DNA of 64,000 nt, taken from Centropus unirufus (lineage: Eukaryota; Chordata; Aves; Cuculiformes; Centropidae). The notes below the pieces were generated by a model that was not told the DNA's origin, did not search any database, and was given only the letters and a program-made list of their open reading frames with translations. Where the stretch lies: NCBI GenBank assembly GCA_013397695.1, contig VYZI01000324.1, positions 761,940 through 825,939 on the forward strand, in the 5' to 3' direction. The position numbers and the translations under genes are program-made. This document shows, piece after piece, positions 1-11,600 of this stretch. Each line of letters starts with the position of its first letter. Within the stretch, counting starts at the first letter, position 1.

Positions 1-1429
1 AGGAGAGCCTTTCCCACCACCCTGCTGAGCTGTTGATGAAATCTCTTTTCCCTTCTTTTCTCCGCACCAGCTGGGGTTTGGCTGAGCTGCTGTAGTGGTG
101 TTAGGTGGGCTTTTTTTTTTTGGTCTTTTTTTCCTTGTAGACTCATATATTCTTCCTGGCTCAGTGGCATTTCTTGTGTGTTTGTCAAGGACACCAGTGT
201 TTAGGAAGAAAACACCCGCCAAACCCAAAATACATAATACTTGAAAGACTGAAAGATCAAGATCTCTGTCATCTAAAGGAGTAAACTAATAGTGTGATTG
301 CAAAAAGCCCCCGTGAGGATCCTATCTGTCAGATTGCTGTCAGCTTTGTACTAAACATCCATTAAAGAGCATTTACATGAAAAACATGCAATCTCCACTC
401 CGATCAGACCCTAACCTAATCCTGCCGGCAAATTGAAGGTGAGATCTCTGGCGAGTCCTGTCCTTTCAAATGTAATGGAATCTTTTCTTCCCAGACCTTC
501 CTGGGGCAGAGCTGGAGGAATAGGGGCTGATTCCCATCCTCCCTCACTGCTTTGTGCCAGCCAGGATCTGGGATCCTCTGAGAAAAGCTAATTATCCAAC
601 TTTTGCCGGTCGCACCAGTATACAAACTGGGAATGAGGCCCTGACAGCCCATTTACATTAGTGTTCTGGATCAAGACAACCAATCTTGCTCCTAATCCCC
701 AAAACGATTTCTTCTTTGGGAAAGTGCGTCTAATCCCTGAATGAGGAGTCATGTACATGGATGAGAGACGGTGACAGCCTTCAAACTGGGAGCCTGCATA
801 TTGTGCAGCTGTAAAGCCAGTATCCCGAGGCTGTGATTGATGGAAATTCTGTCATTAACAGCCAAGACATTGGATTTTCCAATGCAACAATCATCTTTGC
901 TCCAGCTTTATGCATCCCTGACAAGGATGCTCTGCCACTCCAGACTACACTGAATTTTAATCCCCCTGAAATCAGTTGTTCCAGCCACTTCTAGTAACCC
1001 TTTATGAGACCTTTTGGCTCTGTCTTGGGAGGTTTGCACTTCTGGATGCAGGTAGTGAGCCCAAAAGTAACGCTCTGAGAGTCCTGTTAAATTAAATTCC
1101 ATCTTTATATTAACAAGTGGGGAAAAGCTCAGAATAAAGGAAAAAAACAGAAAGGTCTCTGATAGGTGAGGATCTCTGTTCAGTGCACACAGAGCATCTA
1201 CAGTGGATTTTAAAGCCTAGCAAAGGGACCAACATCCAGTATTGGTGTCTGGAAGCTGAAGTCAACCAAGCTCTATTTGAAATAAAATCCACGCTTTAAT
1301 CTGGCCCAGTAATTAATCATAGGATCCATTATTAAAGGTCAAGTGCTTGCTTTTGGAAAACATGGGCTCTGTCCTTCCATGGGCACTTGAGATGGGGATT
1401 ATTGGGTGAATTTAAATGACAGTCATTAG
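1..1429. other. Unique non-coding sequence
   Basis: No gene is visible; open frames stay below 80 codons and match nothing I recognise. Two T-runs lie at 111-121 and 125-132. A perfect 7-bp hairpin, CATTGGA/TCCAATG with a TTT loop, sits at 868-884 and presents a CCAAT word on both strands; it may be chance. Confidence 0.6.
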
Positions 1430-1830
1430 AATTGTAGAATAATGGAATTGTTAACATTGGTAGGGACCTCAAAGTCCATCCAGTCTCACCCCTGCCATGG
1501 GCAGGGACACCTCCCCCTGCATCAGGGGCTCCAAGCCCCATCCAACCTGGCCTTGAACACCTCCAGGGATGGGGCAGCCACCACTGCTCTGGGCAACCTG
1601 GGCCAGGGCCTCCCCACCCTCACAGCAAAACATTTCTGCCTAAGATCTCATCTCAATTTCCCCTCTTTCAGATGAAAACTTCTCCCTGCTCTCCCTGATC
1701 CAGAGCCCCTCCCCAGCTTTCCTGGAGCCCCTTTCCATACTGGAAGCTCCTTTAAGGTCTCCCTGCAACCTTCTTGTCTCCAGGCTGAACAGCCCCAACT
1801 CTCTCAGCCTGTGCTCCTTCATCCCTCAGC
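1430..1830 (-). repeat. CR1 LINE 3' fragment (copy 1)
   Basis: The complement of the CR1 3' tail is read here. From the element's 3' end inward it shows a degraded 'GGTAGGGACCTC' terminus, the CATGGGCAGGGACACCTCC block, the CAACCTGGCCTTGAACACC block, the GCAACCTGGGCCAGGGCC block, and then AAGATCTCATCTCAATTTCC. It ends in the CCAGGCTGAACAGCCCCAAC segment. The terminal ATTCTATG repeats are eroded. It belongs to the subfamily with the GAGATGAGATCTT module. It is 5' truncated, as is usual for CR1, and has no coding capacity. Confidence 0.95.
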
Positions 1831-2559
1831 AGGATGTCAGCTTAGGTGTGGGAAATAGCACCTTTTGTCCTTAAAAATGGCAGATCCATAAAATACAAAG
1901 AAATTCCACTGAAGTTCAATCTGTTGTCTTTCAACATGAGGCACTGCGGCTCGCGGTCCCTCCCAGTTTCATGTAGGAAAGGGATGGTAAAAGCAAAAAG
2001 ATGAGAAATTTCTGGCCCTGGGTGCCAGCCCCTGCTGTACTGTCACTCGCAGGAGCGCGCGGTGACAGCCAAGCTGTAAATAGGAGGCACAACAGCAGCC
2101 AGGTGCCAGAAGAGTGAATGCTGAACGACAGGGAGTTACAAAGACAGTTCGAGAGAGATAAATGTGGGATAATAACGGCGTGCACGTCTTTGCAGCACCT
2201 GTCTCGCCGTGTGCGAGGGATCAGGGAAGAGGCTCAGGAGTAAAGAAACAAATCTTTGCCTCTTATTAATGAACAAAGAGAGCAGAAAACTCTGGCAACG
2301 GAGCTTTCTGCATCGAAAAGTCGATGTCTCTGATGAGCTCTTAAAGGAGCTGAAATTTCTCCCCAAAGCCTTGGGGCTTTTGAATGAATTCATACCTCTG
2401 TGACGATGTGTAAGAAGGGTTTTGAGTGGATTTAATACTGTTCTTACGTCAATGCTGTCATTATGTGAGGCTACACGCAAACCCCCTGCACAAGATCCCT
2501 GCTTCCTGAACGTGCTGGTGGCGCGCCGAAGGGAGGAGTGGGATAAGCAGTGACATCAG
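1831..2559. other. Unique non-coding sequence
   Basis: Mixed-composition sequence with a slightly CpG-richer patch around 2045-2215. No open frame longer than about 115 codons and no recognisable domain. Nothing else is seen. Confidence 0.55.
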
Positions 2560-2648
2560 GAAAGCCAGATGGCGCAGCCAGGACCCTCAGCTAGGCTGGG
2601 ATTAAAACCCAGCTTCCAGGGTCCTGTCTTAACACCATCTTGTTGCTT
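2560..2648 (+). repeat. Ancient SINE/LINE relic (MIR-like 3' part)
   Basis: The stretch AGGCTGGGATTAAAACCCAG followed by a CAGGGTCCTGTCTTAACACC-like segment has the layout of old amniote MIR/CORE-SINE-like repeats: 'GCTGGGATTAGAACCC', then a CTGACTCC-type block, then a TTAACCA-type end. Only this 3' segment is clear and it is diverged. The exact family cannot be assigned by eye; L2/L3-type LINE ends share this style of sequence. Confidence 0.5.
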
Positions 2649-3610
2649 AAGGCCACTTATGCTGGGTGCTCACAAGTGGTTTCTATATGCAAGGAGAAGC
2701 AAGCAAAAATAGAGCATTGGCTTCCCCTCTTGTTCCCAGTCAGGGCTACAAAGAGCTGCTTGCACACACATGTGCTGCTCAGCACCAAACCCCCCAACCC
2801 CGAAACCTCCCTGACGGGCAGAGCTCAAAGGAAGAGTGAGCTGGAAAGCTGGGAATCATTTAGCGGAAGAAGTCAGCTGCTGACTAAACCAGTTAGAACA
2901 CCAAGGGAGGGCAATGGGGATGCTGCAGTGGACACGGGGGTGAGGCATTTGCTCTATAATATCGAAAGATTGCAGCTCACCTCTCCCTTCCCACTAGTCC
3001 AGGGAGAAGTTTCCATCTTGCTAACAGATACCGTGTTTTTATATAGCAGGCAAATTATTCTAAATGGCTTTTGTGGAGTCATGATGACATATGTTGAAAC
3101 ATATTTCCAAGACGATGGGAGATTGCAGGGGAAATGTGCAGGAAGCTCTTCCCCAGGGGAGATGCTCTTAAAACTCGCTGTGAAAAATCTGCTGCAAACA
3201 CATCCAGGTCAGAGCGTTTGACTGTGTAAATCAGGGTAACTCCAGGGCCAAACCCAGCTCCAGGAAAACACAAGGAACTTCGCCCACCTCCTTCACTTGT
3301 GGAGCCACTCAGGTTTGGACTGAGTGCAGAAAAGGCTCATTCTTTGCATGGTAATTTTTCTATGTTTAGAGGAAAAGTGAATTTTGTCGGTTAAATAGGA
3401 AATTAGGCTGGAAAAACAAATGGGCTCTGCTTTTATCATTGTAACACCTGAGATTCATTAACTCCTTTGGTGAGCAGATGTTATAATACAGCTTCTCTGT
3501 CAAAGTACAGGAATTATATGTAGATTCTTTCTTTCTTTCTTCCTGTTTTAAAACATTTTCCTCCTCAAATGCCGCATTTTGAAGCCAGCAACACCATCTC
3601 CTTTGTATTT
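2649..3610. other. Unique non-coding sequence with one long unsupported frame
   Basis: An open frame at 2640-3221 on the + strand (193 codons) is the longest outside repeats in the first 8 kb. It begins at TTG, its first ATG is in the last third, and it starts inside an ancient repeat relic; the translation shows no domain, signal peptide or family resemblance. I do not call it a gene. A short TTTC microsatellite lies at 3525-3543. Confidence 0.55.
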
Positions 3611-4053
3611 ATAGAATCATAGAATCACAGAAAAGTTTTGGTTCGAAGGGACCTAAAAAATCCATCCAGTTCCACTCCCTGCCATGGACAGGGACCCTTC
3701 TCACTGCATCAGGGACTCCAAGCCCCATCCAACCTGGCCTTCAACACCTCCAGGGCTGGGGCAGCCACCACTGCTCTGGGCAACCTGGGCCAGGGCCTCA
3801 TCACCTTCATCGAGAAGAATTTCTTCCTGGTGTCTAATATAAATGTTACTCCTGATTTAGAGCCATTCCCCTTCATCCTCTGCCTGCCCTCCCTGATCCA
3901 GAGCCCCTCCCCAGCTTTTCTGGAGCCCCTTTCAGCACTGGAAGCTGCTCTAAGGTCTCCCCGCAGCCTTCTCCAAGGTGAGCAACCCCAACTCTCTCAG
4001 CCTGTCCTTGCACAGGAGGTGCTCCAGCCCTCACCTCGTCTTTGTGGCCCCCT
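3611..4053 (-). repeat. CR1 LINE 3' fragment (copy 2)
   Basis: It opens with ATAGAATCATAGAATCACAG, the complement of the 8-bp CR1 terminal repeat, so the 3' end is intact. The standard blocks follow in antisense order (GGACAGGGACCCTTC, CAACCTGGCCTTCAACACC, GGCAACCTGGGCCAGGGCC). It then has the AGAAGAATTTCTTCCTGGTG module rather than AAGATCTCATCTC, which places it with the subfamily also seen at 44921 and 53750. It ends near GTGCTCCAGCCCTCACCTCG and is 5' truncated. Confidence 0.95.
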
Positions 4054-4771
4054 CTCTATGACGATGCTCAGCACATTTATAGCTCCTCACAGAACAAGGA
4101 GAGACATCACAATGTTGCAGTAACAGTTCCCTGTTTGCGTTCGGTGTTACTCTCACACCAGAATGTTCGTGTTCAACAGTTGGCATTGGATTTTCTTGTT
4201 CAAGAGAAAACTCATCATTCCCGTGCATGTAAAATCAAAGAAACTCTTCCCTGATTACCGTGCAGTATCCTTGGGGAAGGGAAAAAAAAAAGAAAAAAGA
4301 AAACAAACAGAAATTGGACCCAAGATCTTTCCGCATAGTGCTCATGGCAAACAAATAAAGGATGATAGATAACTGAATACAGGAGAGGAAATTGTGCTCT
4401 TCTCTCCTCTAACAGTACCACAAAAGGCCCATCTCTCTGGTTTCCTGGTAATTACCAGCCTCTCTGTCAGTGGGTTACCTTATATTAATTAACATTATTT
4501 ATTGCTGTTGGCAGAGTGACTGCTACAGTAAATCAAGCAATTAGCAGCCTTGTGTATTGCACTCGGAAGAGGAGTAACCAGGTGCCAGAAAGGATTTACT
4601 TTCTGCTTTATGTTTTATTCACGGGCTCTCCATTTAATGTTGCATTTCTCCATCACAGCCACCTTCGTGCTGCAAGGCGAGGTGGAGAGGAGCACGTGGT
4701 GTGGCAGCATCAGCGCCTGCTGCCTGCTCTACCAGCTGCTTGCAGGCAGTGGATAATCTCCTAGGAGGGAG
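4054..4771. other. Unique non-coding sequence with A-rich tract
   Basis: An A-rich tract occupies 4282-4311. The rest is AT-leaning unique DNA containing the candidate regulatory block at 4466-4600. No coding potential is evident. Confidence 0.5.
4466..4600. promoter_or_regulatory. AT-rich candidate conserved non-coding block
   Basis: The stretch holds TTATATTAATTAACATTATT, then GTAAATCAAGCAATTAGC, so TAATTA and CAATTA homeodomain-core words and a TAAATCA word are clustered within about 70 bp. It is free of repeats. This composition is typical of vertebrate enhancers near developmental genes, but no cross-species comparison is available, so the call is inference only. Confidence 0.2.
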
Positions 4772-4877
4772 GGATGAGCAACCTGATCCAGTGGGATCAT
4801 CTATGGAAGGGGTGTTGGAACTGGATAAGCTTTAGGGTCCCTTCCAACCCAAACTATTGTGTAATTCTATAATTCCC
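4772..4877 (+). repeat. CR1 LINE 3' fragment, short (copy 3)
   Basis: Only the last ~105 bp of the element remain: GAGCAACCTGATCCAGTGGG, GTTGGAACTGGATAAGC, TTAGGGTCCCTTCCAACCC, AAACTATTGTGTAATTCTAT. The 8-bp terminal repeat is present in degraded form. About 15-20 bp between the GTGGGA and GGGGTGTTGG blocks appear lost compared with other copies. Confidence 0.9.
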
Positions 4878-6423
4878 AGCATCTCCTTCACCCTTGGCAT
4901 CCCCAGTGTGGTCAAGGAAAGGGACAACATAGCAAATACGGTGTGGATTTTCTCCCCTCTAAGGAGGAAGAAATGTTCATACCTAGGGTGGTTATTTAAG
5001 TTTAATTACATTTGGTTGCAATAAATGAGAAGCAAAATGTGGCTGGCAAATGGAAAAAGTAACTGTGCAGCTCTGTAAATGGCTAAAGCTGCTTGTGGGA
5101 GTTGGTTGTTAGTTCCAAAATTGGCCCTGGAGGTAATGGGGGAGACTTTGGGTGCTCCGCAGGCTGAGTGAGCATTCACCCCGAACCACTGCTCTCTCGT
5201 CTGGTGAGAGGTTGGTCCCTCAAAGAGTTTTGCTGGCTGCCAGTTCTGATTTAATTACATGGTGAGAAATAAAACATGAAGAAAAGACAGGAGGGAAAAG
5301 CCCATGTGGGCATCCAAAGGAGGCACTTGGCTTGTTAAAGCAAGGCGATCACAGTTTGCTGCTAATTACAGGAAAAAATACCACATTCCCTGGAGGAAAT
5401 GGCGAGAGAGAGACTCATAAAACCCACAACATGCGTATGAAACATACTCTAGTTTTCATAATTGTTCTTTTTTTTTTCTTTTTCTTTTTTCTTTCCTGCC
5501 ATTTGAAAATCTTCTGTGGACTTTGTCTTCTGTCCATTCTGGCCTCTGGCTGGCAGAAGCAGAGCTCAAAAGCCTGCACCAAACCCACCAAGCCCTTACT
5601 GCCTTGTCCTTCTTGGTTGAGCTCTGTGGTTTCACTGCCAGCTGGTGCCTCCCCAGCCGCCTTGTCTCTCTCCATCAGCGCTGAGCACCACTGCTCAGCC
5701 AGTGGATGTTGGCACTGGACTTTGAGGGTCTGGAGGTTGTGATGGAAAAAGCCCAGAGCTAAAAACCTTTCCATTTCCATCTCCTTCTCCCTGGGTGACA
5801 CTGTGCAGGTGAGAAACTTGCTGTCCTCAGCCAAACGCCTGCTCACATGCATTCCTTGAACAGCTTCCTAAACACTTCTCCAAGAAGTCCTGTAATGAAA
5901 GGAGTGGTTTCCTTTGGCTCCCTTCCCAGACCTCCCCAAACAGAAGGATGCTGACCTAAGGCTGTTAAACACTTTGATGTATGGCCGTGTCTCCTTAAGT
6001 AGAAGATCCATATTCTTAAACTAAGCTGCCATGACACAGGGACATTATGAACTCTCTGAACCAACTGAATCCTACAAATGAGCCATTAGTTGGCTGTACG
6101 GCACATTGGCTCCCTGCGCCGGAGGGGGCTCCTGTTAAATAAGATAATCATTGCTGTCCACATGCCCGCCAGGCTGCTATGTGTTAATTTTAATGCAATT
6201 TGTCTTGCCCTCACCCCTCCTTTTCTTGAACACAATGGTCAGAAAAGGCCTATGCCACTCTGCTAGGGGTTTATGCTGCTCCATGGCCAAGAGTTCCGTA
6301 AATTTCTTTGCATGGGAGGAACCAGACTCATTCCTCCCTTGATTTCCAGGGAGGAAACTTGAGGAATGTTCCACTGCTGCACCTGCATCCATCAAAACTT
6401 CATCATTCATCATCCTTCCAGAA
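4878..6423. other. Unique non-coding sequence
   Basis: A T-rich low-complexity tract lies at 5467-5495. The open frames crossing 5332-5850 on both strands derive part of their length from this tract (runs of Phe or Lys) and are not credible. No other structure is seen. Confidence 0.55.
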
Positions 6424-6584
6424 ATGAAAGGGGTTCCAGGAAAGCTGGGGAGGGGGGTCTTGATCAGGGAGGGCAGGGATAGGATGAGGGGGAATGGTTT
6501 TCAGCTGAAAGAGGGGGGAGATTGAGATGAGATCTTACGGAGAAATACTTCTCTGTCAAGATGGTGAGGCACTGGCACAGGTTT
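6424..6584 (+). repeat. CR1 LINE fragment truncated at both ends (copy 4)
   Basis: The segment runs from AAAGGGGTTCCAGGAAAGC through GGGAGGGCAGGGATAGGATG and GAGATTGAGATGAGATCTTA to about GGCACTGGCACAGGTT. The expected continuation (TGCCCAGAGCAG and the whole 3' tail) is missing and is replaced by unrelated sequence. CR1 copies normally lose the 5' side only, so this copy has also lost its 3' end by later deletion or rearrangement. Confidence 0.88.
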
Positions 6585-7214
6585 TCTTTTGTCTTAGAGG
6601 CTTTCAGAGATACCTAATTTTCTTCTCTGCCCTTGAAGGCCAGAAGGGCCTTTTGGGAGCTGGACTGGAAATCAGAACGACCCAATATGGGTCAGAAAGG
6701 GCCATGCTGGGCCACCTCCTGTGAACCTTCCACCTTCATTTCCCACACAGCGCACGAGGTTTGATGCTCTGGCAGATCCTGGGGGCTGCAGCCCGCTGGC
6801 ATTGGCAGGGGAGCTGCCCAGGTCCAGGCTTATCTGCTTGGAAATGGCTTTTTCAAATAAGCTGGCAAGATATTTTGTTTCCCTGAAATTCAAATGAACA
6901 CACAACGATTTTCTTCATTAAAAATTGAAGGAAAATAAATAATTGTATACCCCAGGGTGATAATTACCCATATTTATTTATGGAGCTTGTGAATAGTGGA
7001 TAGGTTGTTGTTCCCTCTGTGGGTAACTCGCAGGCACCAGGGGTGGCTGAGAAAATTGGCCCAGTGTAGGGCAACAGAAAAAAATCCCTCACTGTCTCTT
7101 TCCTTTTCTCTTGAAAGATTAAGGATTTGGGAGTGTGGTTTGCAAGTACCCAGTGATGCCTTCACCCTGCTCTTTTCATATCTGATCACCCACAGTGCTG
7201 AGAGTATCAGGATT
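6585..7214. other. Unique non-coding sequence
   Basis: No repeats or coding signal recognised. The junction at about 6585 marks the broken end of CR1 copy 4. Confidence 0.5.
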
Positions 7215-7320
7215 TTAGAATCATTGAGGTTGGAAAAGATCTCTCAGCTCATCCAGTCCAATCGCCAACCCAACTCCGCCGTCCCTGCTAAACCATGGCC
7301 CCAGGTGCCACCTCCACTCC
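7215..7320 (-). repeat. CR1 LINE 3' fragment, second type (copy 5)
   Basis: The complement of an ATTCTAA-type end is followed by TCATTGAGGTTGGAAAAGAT, CATCCAGTCCAATCGCC and GCTAAACCATGGCCCCAGG. This matches the other CR1 end type, which reads in sense as a 'TTAGAGGTCTTTTCCAACC' terminus preceded by a 'GTTTAGTGG' segment. Only about 105 bp survive. Confidence 0.88.
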
Positions 7321-8315
7321 CTGGGTCCGATCTGGGTGACTGAAATCAAGTGAGGGCTTCAGTCAGGGAGAAGAACCAGGCCTGCTTATTGTAGAACCGA
7401 GTCAAGCTTGGCCAGCCTGCTGAAACCCAGACTGGGTTACTTAAGCTGAAAAGCAAGGAAGACCCATGACAGGCAGAGGATTTGCTTTGATTTTATTCTG
7501 ATTTATTTGTTGCTGGGATTGCTAACAAATATAAGCTTGCACAGTAATTAAATTACATTTAATTTGATTAGATTAGAGCTGAGGGAAGGACTCTTTTCCC
7601 TCTGCAATGTAAGGAAAAGAGAAATGAAACCTTTCAAGAAAGAAAACATGACTTGGGCTTGGAAATGCAAAAAAAAAAAACCAAACAAACCCAGATTTAT
7701 CTAGATGAAGACAGGGAGATGTAATGAACTGCAGTCAAGCAGGAAGCCTGGAGAGAGAATCAAAAGTTTGGGGGATTCATCGGAGGACATAATTGCAACA
7801 TGTATATTGATTTTGCAGAGATAAGAAAACAAATGTTTGTGGAGATTGGACTTAGTTTATTACATTTATTTCCCCATGGAGTTGATGTTTCTCCATTAGA
7901 AAAAAAACCCCCACCCCGGTGTTCTTAAATGCATTGTTTTTTCAGAGATGCTTATTAAGTTATTGCCTGATCCCACTGGCTCTATCTTTTTGCAAATTGG
8001 TTTGTCTGTAAGAAGGTTACACTTGCGCGGCAGCTTATGAAGCCTCTCTTTCCCCCCCCCCTTTTTAATTGCTTGCATTAAAGGACTGGGATCTTGCTGT
8101 GCCTTTGGCTCCCTGGGAGCGCAAGGAATAAATCCCTTTGCCCAAACCCTTGCTAAAACTCCAGGGAAGGGTCATCCCTGAACATGTGCAGTGGGGACGC
8201 TTCATGCATGCTCACGCTGCTCACTGCCCGCTGACTTCTGTGCTGGAATGCGTCCAGGGAAGGGGGAAGGGGCTGGAGAACAAGCTTTAGGTGAGGACCA
8301 TGGGCTGTTTAGACT
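7321..8315. other. Unique AT-rich non-coding sequence with homopolymers
   Basis: Contains an AT-rich patch at 7540-7580 with TAATTA and two GATTAGA words, an A12 run at 7669-7680 and a C10 run at 8052-8061. No coding capacity is recognised. Confidence 0.5.
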
Positions 8316-8632
8316 GGAATAAAAGGGGCTGGGAGGAGGCCTCACCACTCTCAACAACTGCCTGAGTTGTGGTGAGGCCGATGTTGGTCTCTTCTCCCAA
8401 CTGATAGAGAAAATGGCCTCAAGTTGGGCCAGGGCAGGTTGAAATTGGGTATCAGGGAAAATTTCTTCACCGAAAGGGTTCTCAGGCACTGGACCAGGCT
8501 TCCCAGGGACATCATGGGGTCCCCAACCTTGAGGGGGGCAGATGAGGTGCTCAGTGAGATGGTTTAGTGGTGGAAAGATACAGCTGGACTTCATAATCTT
8601 AAAGGTCTTTTCCAACCAAAATATTCTATGGC
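8316..8632 (+). repeat. CR1 LINE 3' fragment, second type (copy 6)
   Basis: The 5' part reads as a diverged 'CAACAACTGCCTGAG ... TTGGTCTCTTCTCCCAA' block, then GATAGAGAAAATGGCCTCAA, AAATTTCTTCACCGAAAGG, CACTGGACCAGGCTTCCCAG, and the terminus TAAAGGTCTTTTCCAACC with ATTCTATGG. A ~25-bp internal stretch near 8530-8555 is altered. It is the longest copy of this CR1 type on the + strand here. The 207-codon antisense frame at 8202-8825 runs through it and is an artefact. Confidence 0.92.
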
Positions 8633-11600
8633 TCTCCAAAAATCCTCCTTCCTGCACATTTCCCATGTGATGAGGAAAGAACCTGAGGCACCAACAGGGA
8701 AATGACCCCACAGCCCCAGCACCCACCCCATCCTTGCCATTCCGTGTCCCAGCATCACCACGAAGCAACCTTATCTGAGAGGCAAAGGTCTCGTTTTTAT
8801 TCACCACCGTGGTGACTCCAGCCATGCATGATATTCCGCGTTAATCCTGCAGGCTCCTAAGTCTCCCGGTAGCTCTTAGGGCTCACTGATACCACGGTTA
8901 ATCACAGCTCAGGCACCACTGTCTGTGTCAGAGAAACACCACTTCCAGGTCTGATTGATTGGGATTTAAGTTCTGATTTCTCTTGGAACATAATCAGGCT
9001 TGAATGGGGAGATTTTTACAGTGACAATTAAAATAATGAAAGTGAACTTTAAATGACATTCAAACACTGTCACCTGCTACCAGCTCCACTCTCCACTCTG
9101 CATTCTGGGAAGTGCAATTTTCAGCATCATTCACTGCAGGGTGATTACAGCTGCATCTATTCAGCCAGCCGAGCTAAAATACTGCAGCAGCCTGAAAGGA
9201 AGCATTTTCAGGTGTCAGGACCTGCCAGTGCGCCTGGTTTCCAGGAAAGCTCAATATTTTGAGTGCATGACAGAGGCTGAATGCTTACAAAAACCCTGGA
9301 ACAGATTCTGGATTAGTTTTCTCTTTGTGGCATTTACAGATTGTAATGAATTCATATTGTGCTTGTGGTGTATAATAGTAAAGGGTTTATTGATTTAGAG
9401 ATCATTATTTTACTATACATTCAGATAACAGCAGCCCGTGGAATTACTCATGTGGCCAGGGTCAGGGGCTGATCCAAAGCCTTATCTATTCTATTCAGAT
9501 CTGGATAAATTGAAGCTGAGCACAAACAAGCTTGAGGTCGAGGGGAAATGAGGAGCAGGAGGCTCTGTCACAAAGGGCTGGTCAGGGACATGCTCCCATG
9601 ATCACATTTTGGGGTCCCCTCGGAGCAGCTTCTGGGCTGTGGGTAATAAAGGAGAAATCATCAGCAGCAAAGCTCTCCAGAGGGGCTGGAGGAGAGCTGG
9701 AAAGGATAGGAACAAGGTGTCAGCGAGGACCCAGCGCCCCAGCCTCCTCAGGAAACATTCGCTGCAGCGCGCTGAGGCTTGCACCTTCCAGGTGACTTGG
9801 GTATGAGTGGCCACCTCTCACCCTTGTGTCTGGCCAGGGTTTGCCTGCCTCCTGGCAGGATCTCTTTCCTACAGCCTGGGAAATGGGACCGATCAGGCAC
9901 AAAAAGGCTCCCTCCTAGGCTTGTCAGCTGCTTTGATGAATTAAAAGGGCTCAGGGGAAGCGGGGCTTGTACTTCAGCACAGGCAAATAAGCACTCAGAG
10001 AGTTCTGTAGAAAGGGGATGTGAAAGCCACAGCTCCCAAAGGGAAGCCCAGAGCAGCCTCCGTGGGCTGCAGAGGGGCTGAGCTGCCAGGCTAAGGATGA
10101 GAGAAACCTCCTGCACCTGGCATGGCTTTTTGCCCCATTCCAGGCCATCCCCGAGCCAGGCAGGGCCATGCCTTTCCAAGACAGCTGCAACGGTCCTGGC
10201 AGGGGGGTTTGGCTGCCTTCTCCATGAAATCAGCTTCCAGGCTCTGATGCTCTCAGCCCTGTATTTTGCTTGAGGAAGGAAAACCAAATCCTGCTATCAC
10301 AATCCATCACCCCAGACCTTGCAATGATGGAAAGACTATTTCCCCTCTGCCTCCCTCAGATCCTCAGTCGTCCTCCCGAGATGCCGGCGTGTGCACCTCG
10401 TTGATAAGAACGGGTTTTGGAGAGCTTTCCTGAGCACAGGAGCTGTGCCAGGAGAGCTCTGCCCTGCTGTGCTTTGGCTCAGCAGTGAGTGCAGAGGGGC
10501 TGCAGGGTGCTGACTGCAGGAGAAACTCATGTCCTGACTCCCTTCTTGGTGCACACAAGGAGCCTGGAAGTGCCTGAACGCAACAGGGCTATGAGGGCAG
10601 TGAGGAAACTCAGTTGCTGCACTGAATCCCCTCAACCTGTTGCTTACCATTCTTTTGGTGGAGCCCTTTGGATGCACCTCAAAAAGGGGAGGGAGGTGAT
10701 GGTACCTCCAGGAGGGGAGCCAAAGGCAGAAGGTCTTGCAGCACCATTGCCTGAATCTCCCATGCAGCTCACAGCAGAAGCAGGAAGCAAACCCAAAACT
10801 TTCTGATGCTGCAGGAGTGATTTAGCTGCAACACCACTTTTTCCTGAGATGCTTATGCAAGGGATGTCTTGCTGCTGAACTCATGCCATGTTTTCTTACT
10901 GAGTGTCTTTGCCCTTTTCCTCAGCCAGAGGAGATGCTGCTGGCTTTATCTTCTGCTCGGCAGGAGGGGTGGTAGCTAGAACGGCTGCCGGTGGCAAGGC
11001 AGGAGCCTGTCTGTAGTCCCTGGGAATACTCCCATCAATCTGCTGTTTGCAGTTGATAAAGCTTTTGCTCGGGGTCTGCAGCATGCTTGTGTTTTGATCT
11101 GGGAGCCTCAAAGGTGCAAAAGCCCTGGTGCCAGCTGCAGTGATTCGTGGGGCGTTTGCAAACCTCGTGTGTGTCACCTTGCTGCCCAAGGGGCACCAAC
11201 TGAGCCACGGGGCTCTGCAGGTCTCCAAATCAGTGCAACTCTGCTGGGGCAGCAATTTGGTCCCTGCTTGGGCTGCAGCTGACAGGGCCACATGCTCTCC
11301 ACCACCCTGACTTCCCCTTGCATTAATATTCGCCACCAAGCCCTGCTTGTGCCTTTGATTTTGGTGGTTGTGCCTTGCTGAGGGACAACACGCTGCTCAG
11401 TTCATTTGTTTCCTGATAGTCTCTGCTAGTCTCCAAGGCTTGCTTCCCTCTGCTTCAGCTGCTGCCTGCTAAATTCCATCCAAATCAAGTGGGGCCCTTG
11501 GCTTCTCAGCATGCAAGCCCAGCTTTTAACCAGTAAGCCCAGCTCGCCTTCCAAGGAGCAGGGACATGATGGGTGGATGAGGATGCTTGAGAAGTACTCG

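Noticed and set aside
2640..3221. 193-codon frame on the + strand
   Set aside because: It starts at TTG, has its first ATG late, begins inside an ancient repeat relic and shows no domain.
8202..8825. 207-codon frame on the - strand with an ATG
   Set aside because: Most of it reads antisense through CR1 copy 6; the repeat supplies the open frame.
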